DNA of 12,010 bases from CAIYXV01 sp035506255 (GTDB lineage: Bacteria; Margulisbacteria; WOR-1; XYC2-FULL-46-14; WPAF01): contig DATJPS010000040.1 of NCBI GenBank assembly GCA_035506255.1, positions 1-12,010 of the forward strand, read 5' to 3'. Of this stretch, positions 1 through 7,342 are shown in pieces. The translations under genes were made by a program, and so were the position numbers. Position 1 is the stretch's first letter. Each line of letters opens with the position of its first letter. The notes below the pieces were generated by a model that was given only the letters and a program-made list of their open reading frames with translations, was not told the DNA's origin and did no database searches.

Positions 1-321
1 GTTAAATGGAACGACACCGTAAAGTACGGAGACATTTATCTTCAGCAGGAGCGTGAGCATTCGCGTTATAACTTCGAAGAGGCGAACATCGAGTCCTTAA
101 TCGCGATGTTCGGGCTTTACGAGAAGGAAGCCAATGATACGCTCAAGCGCAATCTGGTACTTCCCGCTTACGATTACGTCCTCAAATGCTCGCATACTTT
201 TAACATCCTGGACGCTCGGGGCGCGATCTCAGTCACGGAACGGATGGCGTATATATTGAGGATACGGAAGATGGCGCGCGCCTGCGCCCGGCTCTATGTG
301 GAAGGGGCGCCAAAGGCATGA
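1..321 (+). CDS. glyQ: Glycyl-tRNA synthetase alpha subunit, C-terminal part (5' end outside window)
   Basis: This is the last 106 codons of the catalytic alpha subunit of the tetrameric bacterial glycyl-tRNA synthetase, which activates glycine with ATP and charges tRNA-Gly in the cytoplasm. The frame is open from base 1 and ends with TGA at 319-321. Family hallmarks are easy to read: YGDIYLQQEREHSRYNFE near the start, LPAYDYVLKCSHTFNILDARG in the middle, and SVTERMAYILRIRKMARACA near the end, all typical of the helical C-terminal part of GlyQ. Full-length GlyQ is usually about 290-300 residues, so roughly two thirds lies upstream. The stop overlaps the glyS start in an ATGA (318-321), the arrangement expected for coupled translation of equal amounts of the two subunits. 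The ATG at 106 is internal and is not the gene start. Confidence 0.96.
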   Translation, partial: VKWNDTVKYGDIYLQQEREHSRYNFEEANIESLIAMFGLYEKEANDTLKRNLVLPAYDYVLKCSHTFNILDARGAISVTERMAYILRIRKMARACARLYVEGAPKA

Positions 322-2396
322 CGACATTAAAACCGGTCGACGCGCTGATGGAGGTCGGCTGCGAGGAGATTCCGGCCCGTTTCATGAACGGCCTGCTCGA
401 AGAGCTTAAGAATAAGACGCAGGAAAAGCTGACCGAGAACCGCATCACTTACGCACGCGTCCGGACGATCGGAACGCCCAGACGGCTGACCGTTGTGATC
501 GAAGATATATCCCGCAAACAGCCAGATTCAGTTGAGGAATTGCAGGGGCCGCCGGCCGAGATCGCCTTCGATAAAGAGAACAAGCCGACCGCGGCGGCGG
601 TCGGGTTTGCTAAAAAGAACGGGATCCCAGTTACCAGCTTGAAGATCAAAAATGTGGGGGGAAGAAATTATGTTTCCGCCACGCTTAAAAAGAAAGGAGG
701 ACCGACCGACAAGCTTCTGCGAACGCTTTTCCCGCAGATAATATCTTCTTTGTACCTGCCGCTGGCGATGCGCTGGGGGGACCGGGAATTCAAATTCGTG
801 CGTCCCATCCACTGGATCGCGGCCCTTTTTGGCGAAAAGATCGTACCGTTCGAGCTGGCCGGTATCCGGTCATCAAATATCACCCGCGGGCACCGTTTTT
901 TTAGAAATCCGAAAACCGAAATCCGAAATCCGAACATTGAAGATTATAAAAAGGTGTTAAAAAGGCTCGATGTGATAGCTGACCAGAATGAGAGAAAAGA
1001 AATGGTGCGTAAAGAAGTGTCATCCGCGGCTAAAAAAGCGGGAGGACAGGCTTTGATAGAGGACGACCTGCTTAACGAAGTGACGTTCCTCCTGGAAAAG
1101 CCTAAGGCGTACGTGGGAAAGTTCAACGAGGATTTCCTGGCGCTTCCAAGCGAAGTGCTGATAACTTCCATGAAGAAGAACCAGAAATATTTCCCCATTC
1201 TAGACGCCAAAGGGAAACTTACCTCGCGCTTTGTCCTGGTGACCAACGATTGTACTAATAAAAATATCGTCGATGGCAACCAGAAAGTGATAACCGCCCG
1301 GCTTTCGGACGCGATGTTCTTCTTCACCGAGGACCGCAAGCTTCCGCTCAAGATGCGGGTGCCGGACCTCAAACGCGTGGAATATTTCGAAAAACTGGGT
1401 AATATGTTCGACAAGACCGAAAGATTGAAGAAGCTTTCGGTGACCCTCGCGCGCCATCTCAAGCTCGATGAAGATCAATGCCGGAGCGTAGCGGCAGCGG
1501 CCGAGCTTTCAAAGGCCGACCTGATAACCCATATGGTATTCGAATTCCCGGAGCTGCAGGGCGTAATGGGGAGGGAATATTCAATAGCATCGGGAGAGAC
1601 AAGAGAGGTCGGGGCGGCGATCTTTGAGCATTACCTTCCGCGCTCGGCTGACGACCGTCTTCCGCAGACTCCCGCCGGGATCGCGCTTTCGCTGGCGGAC
1701 AAGATCGATTCCCTGGCCGGCTGCTTTTCGATCGGCAAGATCCCAACCGGTTCGGAGGACCCGTACGGGCTCCGGCGCGCGGCCTATGGTATCGTAAAGA
1801 TCGTGCTCGATAAAAAGCTCGATCTTATGCTGGACGAGATGTTCGACCACGCCCTTAACTTATATGCCCGCGAAGGCGTGGCCTCCGCCAGGGTCATTAA
1901 ACAGCTGCTCGAATTTATCGGCGGAAGGGTGAAGATCGTTCTGCTGGACGAGAAGATCCCTTCCGACGTCGCCGAAGCGGTGCTCTCCGAGTTCAACGAT
2001 ATCCTGGAGGCAAGGGAAATGGCGGCGGCGCTGGTCGCAGACCGAAGGGAAGAATGGTTCGCGGGGGTCGCCGCCACGCACAGCCGGATCTCGCGCATCG
2101 CCAAGGGGGCGAAGCGGGAACAGGTGATCGAGGCCGACCTGGCCGATCCGGAAGAGATCGAGCTCAACAAACTTTATCTTTCGGTGAACTGGGAAGTATC
2201 GGAAAAGGTCAACGCGGGGAATTATAAGCAAGCTCTGCTGGAGCTGGCAAGGTTGACGGTTCCGGTCGAGGCGTTCTTCAAGAAAGTGTTGGTGCTGTGC
2301 GAAGACGAGCGGCTGCGGGCCAACCGTCTGGCGCTCCTGCGCTCGATCGAGAAGACCTTCCTTAAGGTTGCGGATTTCACCAAACTGCAATCATGA
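318..2396 (+). CDS. glyS: Glycyl-tRNA synthetase beta subunit
   Basis: This 692-residue protein is the beta subunit of the alpha2-beta2 glycyl-tRNA synthetase; family members are close to 690 residues, so it is full length. It contributes tRNA-binding domains to the GlyQ catalytic core. The N-terminus (VDALMEVGCEEIPARFM) is characteristic. A conserved block at about residues 406-475 (MVFEFPELQGVMGREY, later LADKIDSLAGCFSIGKIPTGSEDP) belongs to the HD-like central region. The C-terminal anticodon-binding-type domain includes AATHSRISRIAKGAKREQ from residue 585. The ATG at 318 overlaps the glyQ stop and is preceded by a purine-rich GGAAGGGG (about 300-307). The stop overlaps the next gene in another ATGA. 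One oddity is a translated 7-bp tandem repeat at residues 197-206, just after the conserved RGHRF motif. The equivalent loop in E. coli GlyS, recalled from memory, is about two residues shorter. Confidence 0.97.
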   Translation: MTTLKPVDALMEVGCEEIPARFMNGLLEELKNKTQEKLTENRITYARVRTIGTPRRLTVVIEDISRKQPDSVEELQGPPAEIAFDKENKPTAAAVGFAKKNGIPVTSLKIKNVGGRNYVSATLKKKGGPTDKLLRTLFPQIISSLYLPLAMRWGDREFKFVRPIHWIAALFGEKIVPFELAGIRSSNITRGHRFFRNPKTEIRNPNIEDYKKVLKRLDVIADQNERKEMVRKEVSSAAKKAGGQALIEDDLLNEVTFLLEKPKAYVGKFNEDFLALPSEVLITSMKKNQKYFPILDAKGKLTSRFVLVTNDCTNKNIVDGNQKVITARLSDAMFFFTEDRKLPLKMRVPDLKRVEYFEKLGNMFDKTERLKKLSVTLARHLKLDEDQCRSVAAAAELSKADLITHMVFEFPELQGVMGREYSIASGETREVGAAIFEHYLPRSADDRLPQTPAGIALSLADKIDSLAGCFSIGKIPTGSEDPYGLRRAAYGIVKIVLDKKLDLMLDEMFDHALNLYAREGVASARVIKQLLEFIGGRVKIVLLDEKIPSDVAEAVLSEFNDILEAREMAAALVADRREEWFAGVAATHSRISRIAKGAKREQVIEADLADPEEIELNKLYLSVNWEVSEKVNAGNYKQALLELARLTVPVEAFFKKVLVLCEDERLRANRLALLRSIEKTFLKVADFTKLQS
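905..934 (+). repeat. Heptanucleotide tandem repeat translated within glyS
   Basis: Four consecutive units of AAATCCG start at 905, 912, 919 and 926, with one substitution in the second unit and a trailing AA. Seven is not a multiple of three, so the reading frame rotates through the units and the product repeats every seven residues: NPKTEIR then NPN (residues 197-206). Loss or gain of one unit would shift the frame of an essential gene. The tract lies in a variable surface loop after RGHRF, which probably explains why it is tolerated. The repeat is visible directly; its origin as a dispersed genomic repeat is inferred. Confidence 0.85.
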
Positions 2397-4186
2397 AGCA
2401 TGAACAACTGCGAATAAATTCCCGATTAAAATATTTAACCGCGAATTTATTCGCGGGAATAACGGTATTGCTCCTCATATTGCCCGTACAGGCGGCCATT
2501 ATCCAGAACACAAAGATCGCCAGGGTCGGACGCGACATCGAGCTTTCGTGGGACTATAATCCGGCCTATCCGGTGGAATCGGTCGATATCTGGGTGCTTT
2601 CGGGCGAGAACATCGAGTTCGCCCGGACCGCTTCCCGATTCAGCCTGGTGAACCGGCTCGCCGGCACATCTTACAAAGAAACTCTTTTCAAGTTCGGCGA
2701 CGGGCAGAACTGCTATTACCGCATCGTTCCCGCCGGCACCTCCAAAGACCAGATATTTGACGACACGCTCAACGACCGCACAGTGGGGAAAGTTGATCTT
2801 AAGTTAAAACAGGGGTTCAATCTGATCGCGCTTCCGTTGCTTCCCCAGGCCGGCAACCGCGTCACCGATATTTTTACCGACCAACTGAAGGAAGGGGACC
2901 AGGTCGTTTATTTCGACAATAAGGAAAAAGATTACCGCACTGCCACTTATTCCGTCAAGGGTTGGGACCTTTCCCGCGCGTTCTCGATCTTTGCCGGCCA
3001 GGGGTTTTTCGTCCGTGCATCCTCCGATAGCCAGGTGTTGACCTTCCTCGGTCGGGTCTACGAAGATTACAAGCCGGTAATATTCGACGGGGCGAACCTG
3101 GTGGGTAACTCAACGCCGCAGACCAAGGAACTGAACAAAGACCTGTTCGGATTGACCTTTTCCGGTACGCCGCTCAACCCGCAGGATGCGATTTATAGCT
3201 ACGGTCCGGCAAATAAAGCGGAGCTGATAGAAGACTTTTTCGCGTTTAGCCACGATTTTGTCCTCCCGCCAGGGGCGGGTTACTGGTATTACCGTAAGGA
3301 CCGCGAAGCGGGCGACTTTTCCACCACTTTTGAAGCGGGACCTTCCGGCGCCACTTTCCAGATATTTCCGTCAAATAAGATAAAGGACCGCCTTAACAAA
3401 AAGGAGCTTAAGCGCGGCTGCGTGGTGCAATTCCTGACCTCGCCGGCGCCGCCGAACGATTCGGACAATCACGTCTCCAACGGGGACTTGTTGCTGACTG
3501 GCAAGATCGGCGGCGGGATCCCGATACCGACCCTGAAACCTTCGTCTTTCGCTTATTTTCTGGGAAATTACACCGGCGACGTGTATGTCAGGGTTTGGGA
3601 TACGAACGACATTTCCGGCAGCGTCAAGGGAAGAAGCTACGCCACGCTCGGGCCGTTCAATATTCCCCAGGCGCCGGTGGCTCCCATGATATACGATATC
3701 CCGTCTTTCTATACCCGCTGTCTGTGCCAGGCGCCTGGAGCGCCTGACATACGGGTGGACGAGGTCGAGCTCGATGTGATTAACCGCCGGGGTGATACCC
3801 GCGTTTCGTTCACCATCGTGCCGACCCCCAACATCGACGTTCCCGTGGAGGTCGCGCCCAACCCGAAAAGGTTCATCTTCATGGTACGGAAGAAATATTC
3901 CAAGAACTGGGAGCGGCAATACGCCAGCAATGGCCGCATAACCGTCAGCAACGACAATTATTACCAGCCGGGGCTCGATTACGAGATCATCGGCGCGGCG
4001 GCCAGTTATTTCGGGATCAGCCAGTGGGATACCCGGAAGATCGTCACTTTTTCGATCCCCACGCTCGACAAGGAGAGCCCCTTCGAATGGTCAAAGCTGG
4101 AGGACGGGCTTTTCCCGTTCTCGATAATAAAACGGCTCGCCGAGGCGCCACGCAAGCAGACCGTAAAATTGACAATCAGCCAGTAA
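2393..4186 (+). CDS. Putative exported protein of unknown function with duplicated module
   Basis: I do not recognise this 597-residue protein. The N-terminus has basic residues (K2, R7, R11, K13), a hydrophobic stretch at about 15-30 and a small-residue end (LPVQAA). This looks like a signal peptide cleaved near residues 34-35, so the protein is probably exported. A beta-rich segment at about 36-110 has a fibronectin-type-III-like flavour. Two similar modules follow. One runs from GFNLIALPLLP (141) to GQGFFV (202-207), the other from GANLVGN (233) to PGAGYWYY (293-300), with matching landmarks 92 residues apart. The remainder, about 330-597, appears to be beta-rich with few cysteines and no recognised catalytic motif. 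No C-terminal sorting signal or membrane anchor is evident. The start overlaps the glyS stop (ATGA, 2393-2396) and has no Shine-Dalgarno, so translation probably depends on reinitiation after glyS. Its 3' end contains the proS promoter. Confidence 0.8.
   Translation: MKHEQLRINSRLKYLTANLFAGITVLLLILPVQAAIIQNTKIARVGRDIELSWDYNPAYPVESVDIWVLSGENIEFARTASRFSLVNRLAGTSYKETLFKFGDGQNCYYRIVPAGTSKDQIFDDTLNDRTVGKVDLKLKQGFNLIALPLLPQAGNRVTDIFTDQLKEGDQVVYFDNKEKDYRTATYSVKGWDLSRAFSIFAGQGFFVRASSDSQVLTFLGRVYEDYKPVIFDGANLVGNSTPQTKELNKDLFGLTFSGTPLNPQDAIYSYGPANKAELIEDFFAFSHDFVLPPGAGYWYYRKDREAGDFSTTFEAGPSGATFQIFPSNKIKDRLNKKELKRGCVVQFLTSPAPPNDSDNHVSNGDLLLTGKIGGGIPIPTLKPSSFAYFLGNYTGDVYVRVWDTNDISGSVKGRSYATLGPFNIPQAPVAPMIYDIPSFYTRCLCQAPGAPDIRVDEVELDVINRRGDTRVSFTIVPTPNIDVPVEVAPNPKRFIFMVRKKYSKNWERQYASNGRITVSNDNYYQPGLDYEIIGAAASYFGISQWDTRKIVTFSIPTLDKESPFEWSKLEDGLFPFSIIKRLAEAPRKQTVKLTISQ
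2410..2456 (+). other. Two mutually exclusive inverted repeats at the 5' end of the exported-protein gene
   Basis: A 12-base segment at 2410-2421 (GCGAATAAATTC) is the exact reverse complement of 2443-2454. The right arm also belongs to a tight local hairpin, CCGCGAA (2439-2445) with TTCGCGG (2450-2456) around a TTTA loop. The two pairings use the same bases and cannot form together. They sit 17-63 bases into a gene that has no ribosome-binding site. They could influence reinitiation or mRNA folding, or be incidental to the signal-peptide codons. The pairing is seen in the sequence; any function is inferred. Confidence 0.4.
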
Positions 4187-4197
4187 AATGATATAAT
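4169..4197 (+). promoter_or_regulatory. Consensus sigma70-type promoter for proS, likely giving a leaderless mRNA
   Basis: The -35 hexamer TTGACA (4169-4174) and -10 hexamer TATAAT (4192-4197) both match the consensus exactly, with the preferred 17-base spacer. A TG at 4189-4190 adds an extended -10 (TGATATAAT). Transcription would start near 4203-4205, while the proS ATG is at 4206. No Shine-Dalgarno lies in 4187-4205. The site overlaps the last codons and stop (4184-4186) of the upstream exported-protein gene. It is the strongest promoter candidate I see and probably drives proS, purF, the zinc-ribbon gene, purM and possibly the GH5 gene. Confidence 0.82.
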
Positions 4198-4205
4198 TAT
4201 ACACG

Positions 4206-5912
4206 ATGAAGATGTCGAGGCTTCTCGCGCCTACATTGCGCGAGGACCCTGGCGAGGCGGAGGTTCCCTCTCACAGATTGATGCTTCGGGCGGGGATGAT
4301 ACGAAAGCTGGCAGCCGGAGTCTATTCATTTTTACCTCTCGGCTTAAGGGTTCTCCATAAGGTAGCCAATATAATCCGCGAAGAAATGGACCGCGCCGGC
4401 GCGCAGGAAGTGTTCCTCCCGACCTTATTACCGGCCGAGCTCTGGCAGGAGACCGGGCGTTGGAACATCTACGGCAAGGAACTTTTCCGCATCAAGGACC
4501 GCCACGAGCGCGATTTTTGCCTCGGTCCCACCCACGAAGAGATCATCACCGACCTGGTCCGTAACAATCTCCGATCATACCGGCAGCTGCCGATCAATCT
4601 TTACCAGATCCAGACCAAGTTCCGCGACGAAGTAAGGCCCCGGTTCGGGCTGATGCGCGGGCGCGAGTTCATGATGAAGGACGCGTATTCATTCCATGAT
4701 TCCGAAGGATCGCTCGATAAAGAGTACAAGAACATGTTCGACACCTACTGCCGCATATTCGAGCGGATGGGGCTCAAATACAAGGTGGTGGAGGCCGATT
4801 CGGGCGCTATCGGCGGCGGCTTCTCCCAGGAGTTCATGGTCCTGGCCGATACCGGGGAAGAGGAGATATTTTACTGCGAACATTGCGGATATGCGGCCAG
4901 CCGGGAATCGGCGGGCGTGGGCAAATACAAGATAGAAGGCGGCGCGGCGAAGATCGATGCCAAGATGCAGGAGGTCGCGACCCCTGGTAAAAAGACGATC
5001 GACGAAGTGAGCGAATCCCTGAAGCTGAAGCCGGAGCAGATGATAAAGACACTGATCTACGAGACCGAAAAAGGGCCGGTGGCGGCACTGGTGCGCGGCG
5101 ATCACGAAGTGAACGAGGCGAAGTTAAAAAAGGTTTTGGGTGCCGAAGAGATCCGACTGGCGGACGAAAAGGCGATCGAGAAGGTGACGAAAGCACCGGT
5201 CGGTTTCGCCGGTCCGGTGGGGCTCAAAGGGATCAAGATCGTGGCCGACAATGCCGTGGCGCTTATAACCGATGGGGCCACCGGGGCCAATAAGGCCGAT
5301 CATCACCTTATCCATGTTATATTCGAGCGCGACTACAAACCGGACCTGATAGCGGACATCCGTTTCGCGATGCACGAAGATGTATGCCCAAAGTGTGAAA
5401 AAGGGGCGATGAAGGTGACCCGCGGTATCGAAGTCGGTCACATCTTCAAGCTCGGCACCAAATATTCGGCCAAGATGAAAGCGGTCTACCTTGACGAAGG
5501 AAATACCGAAAAACCATATATCATGGGCTGCTACGGCATCGGGGTCGGCCGTACGGCGGCGGCGGCGATCGAACAGTGCTACGACAAGGACGGGATCCTC
5601 TGGCCGACGGCGATCGCGCCGTTCGTGATAGACATCGTTCCCGCCAATACCGAAGATAAGGAACAAATGGATGCGGCGGATAAGCTTTACAACGAGCTGT
5701 CCGCATCGTCTGGCCAGGTCATTCTCGACGACCGGCCCGAAAGGATCGGGGTTAAATTGAAGGACGCCGACCTGATCGGGTTCCCGGTCAAGGTAATCAT
5801 AGGAAAATCGTTAAAGGAAGGAAAGGTTGAAGTAAAGTTCCGCAAGACGGGGGAAACCAAACTGGTGCCGCTGGCCGACGCGGCCAAGGAGCTCTCCTCC
5901 CATGTGCGGTAA
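4206..5912 (+). CDS. proS: Prolyl-tRNA synthetase, bacterial type with editing domain
   Basis: This 568-residue class II aminoacyl-tRNA synthetase joins proline to tRNA-Pro in the cytoplasm. Its length fits the bacterial type. The N-terminus (MSRLLAPTLRE) and HRLMLRAGMIRKLAAGVYSFLP block match the family start. Motif 2 is at residues 139-152 (FRDEVRPRFGLMRG) and motif 3 at about 441-449 (GCYGIGVGR). Between them, about 230-390, lies the editing insertion that hydrolyses mischarged Ala-tRNA, with MIKTLIY and GANKADHH. The C-terminal anticodon-binding domain follows. Two CxxC pairs, C224/C227 and C394/C397, flank the insertion and may bind zinc together. The ATG at 4206 or the one at 4212 could be used. 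4206 sits at the predicted transcription start and has no Shine-Dalgarno, favouring leaderless translation. The 3' end overlaps purF by 11 bases. Confidence 0.97.
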   Translation: MKMSRLLAPTLREDPGEAEVPSHRLMLRAGMIRKLAAGVYSFLPLGLRVLHKVANIIREEMDRAGAQEVFLPTLLPAELWQETGRWNIYGKELFRIKDRHERDFCLGPTHEEIITDLVRNNLRSYRQLPINLYQIQTKFRDEVRPRFGLMRGREFMMKDAYSFHDSEGSLDKEYKNMFDTYCRIFERMGLKYKVVEADSGAIGGGFSQEFMVLADTGEEEIFYCEHCGYAASRESAGVGKYKIEGGAAKIDAKMQEVATPGKKTIDEVSESLKLKPEQMIKTLIYETEKGPVAALVRGDHEVNEAKLKKVLGAEEIRLADEKAIEKVTKAPVGFAGPVGLKGIKIVADNAVALITDGATGANKADHHLIHVIFERDYKPDLIADIRFAMHEDVCPKCEKGAMKVTRGIEVGHIFKLGTKYSAKMKAVYLDEGNTEKPYIMGCYGIGVGRTAAAAIEQCYDKDGILWPTAIAPFVIDIVPANTEDKEQMDAADKLYNELSASSGQVILDDRPERIGVKLKDADLIGFPVKVIIGKSLKEGKVEVKFRKTGETKLVPLADAAKELSSHVR

Positions 5913-7320
5913 TTGCATCGAATGTGACAAACCGCACGAAGAGTGCGGTATCTTCGGCATCTATTCTTACAAGGGCGATAACCTCGCTAAAGACATATAT
6001 TTCGGGCTTTACGCCCTCCAGCATCGCGGCCAGGAATCGGCCGGGATCGCCGTTTCCGACCTCAAGGAGATCAAATGCCACAAGGGGATGGGACTCTGTA
6101 ACCAGGTATTCAACGAAGCTAACCTGAGCACGCTCCACGGCAATTTGGCGATGGGGCATGTCCGCTATTCCACCACCGGCAGCAGCATTATCGAGAACGC
6201 CCAACCTATCATCGTTGAAAGCAAATTCGGTCCGGTGGCGGTGGCGCATAACGGCAACCTGATCAACACCGAGGACCTGCGCGAAGAGCTTAAGGAAAAA
6301 GGGGTGGTATTTTCCGGCACCACCGATACCGAAGTGCTGGCGCACCTGATCGCGACATCCGAAAAGAACGACTTCATGGACGCACTGCTGGACGCGCTCA
6401 ATCGTATAAAAGGATCGTTCTCCACCATGATCATGACCACCGACAAGCTGATCGCGCTCAAAGATCCCAACGGCATTCGCCCGCTCTGCATCGGCAAGCT
6501 GGATAACTCCTATATCGTATCGTCGGAAAGCTGCGGGCTGGACATTCTGGGAGCGCAGTTCGTGAGGGAGATCAGCAACGGCGAGATCGTGGTCATTGAT
6601 GCCGAGGGGATGAAGAGCCGAACCTGGGCCACCGGGGCGCGGGAAGCGCTCTGCATTTTCGAGTTCATCTATTTCGCCCGTCCCGACAGCATTATCCGCA
6701 ACCGTACCCTGTACGATACCCGCGTTACGATGGGTAAATACCTGGCCAAAGAACATCCGGTGGAGGCCGATATCGTCATGCCGGTGCCGGAATCGGGCGT
6801 CCCAGCGGCGATCGGATATTCGCAGGAGAGCAAGATCCCGTACGGTGAAGGGCTAATCAAGAACCGTTACGTCGGCCGCACCTTCATCCAGCCGAGCCAG
6901 GAGATCCGCGCGCTGGGGGTCCGGATCAAGCTCAACCCGATACAGGACGCGGTCCGCGGTAAAAAAGTAGTGATAATCGACGATTCGATCGTCCGCGGCA
7001 CCACATCGCGCCAGATCGTGAAACTGATCAAGGATGCGGGCGCGCGTGAGGTCCACATGCGCGTATCATCACCGAAAATCTTGAACCCGTGTTTCTACGG
7101 CATAGATACCGCCACGCGCGCGGAGCTGATCGCCGCGAACCTCAGCCTTGAGGGGATCTGCAAGTACATCGACGCCGAATCGCTCGGCTACCTTTCGCTG
7201 CGCAACCTGATCAAATCGATCGCGTTGCCCGAAAGGTCGCTCTGCATGGCATGTTTTAACGACGATTATCCGGTGAAAATACCGGAAAAGATGCAAAGTC
7301 TTAAACTGTTCTTTAAATGA
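5902..7320 (+). CDS. purF: Amidophosphoribosyltransferase (glutamine PRPP amidotransferase), Fe-S type
   Basis: This 472-residue enzyme makes phosphoribosylamine from PRPP and glutamine, the first committed step of purine synthesis. It begins with a 14-residue propeptide, after which C15 (in EECGIFGIY) should become the N-terminal nucleophile of the glutaminase domain. LQHRGQESAGI and GHVRYSTTG support that domain. The PRPP loop is at residues 356-368 (VVIIDDSIVRGTT). Cysteines C251, C397, C448 and C451 (LCMAC) correspond to the four 4Fe-4S ligands of the Bacillus-type enzyme. That class is known for oxygen-sensitive stability and nucleotide feedback inhibition. Oddly, the propeptide has C2, C5 and C8 spaced C-x2-C-x2-C. 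The start overlaps proS, with AAGGAG at 5886-5891 ten bases upstream, and no nearby alternative start exists. It is co-oriented with purM, purN and purH. Confidence 0.97.
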   Translation: MCGNCIECDKPHEECGIFGIYSYKGDNLAKDIYFGLYALQHRGQESAGIAVSDLKEIKCHKGMGLCNQVFNEANLSTLHGNLAMGHVRYSTTGSSIIENAQPIIVESKFGPVAVAHNGNLINTEDLREELKEKGVVFSGTTDTEVLAHLIATSEKNDFMDALLDALNRIKGSFSTMIMTTDKLIALKDPNGIRPLCIGKLDNSYIVSSESCGLDILGAQFVREISNGEIVVIDAEGMKSRTWATGAREALCIFEFIYFARPDSIIRNRTLYDTRVTMGKYLAKEHPVEADIVMPVPESGVPAAIGYSQESKIPYGEGLIKNRYVGRTFIQPSQEIRALGVRIKLNPIQDAVRGKKVVIIDDSIVRGTTSRQIVKLIKDAGAREVHMRVSSPKILNPCFYGIDTATRAELIAANLSLEGICKYIDAESLGYLSLRNLIKSIALPERSLCMACFNDDYPVKIPEKMQSLKLFFK

Positions 7321-7327
7321 GTTATTC

Positions 7328-7336
7328 AGGAGGTGA
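7328..7336 (+). promoter_or_regulatory. Strong Shine-Dalgarno of the zinc-ribbon gene
   Basis: AGGAGGTGA matches nine contiguous bases of the ideal complement to the 16S rRNA 3' tail and lies six bases before the ATG at 7343. It is the best ribosome-binding site in the window; neighbouring genes rely on overlaps or weaker sites. This argues that the small downstream ORF is a real and well-translated gene. Confidence 0.85.
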
Positions 7337-7342
7337 AGAATA

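Noticed and set aside
106..321. Independent 71-residue ORF starting at ATG 106
   Set aside because: The frame is open to base 1 and the upstream residues continue the GlyQ similarity, so the ATG is internal.
3728..3746. CAGGCGC/GCGCCTG hairpin within the exported-protein gene
   Set aside because: It is a seven-base stem inside coding sequence with no T-run or nearby gene boundary, and is likely codon coincidence.
5888..5900. Possible hairpin hiding the purF Shine-Dalgarno (GGAG with CTCC just before the ATG)
   Set aside because: Only four base pairs can form with a five-base loop, which is too weak to claim regulation.
5797..6756. Long minus-strand open frame (319 codons) opposite the proS end and purF
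   Set aside because: It is antisense to strongly recognised purF, has no family resemblance, and shows the codon-shadow composition typical of GC-rich genes.
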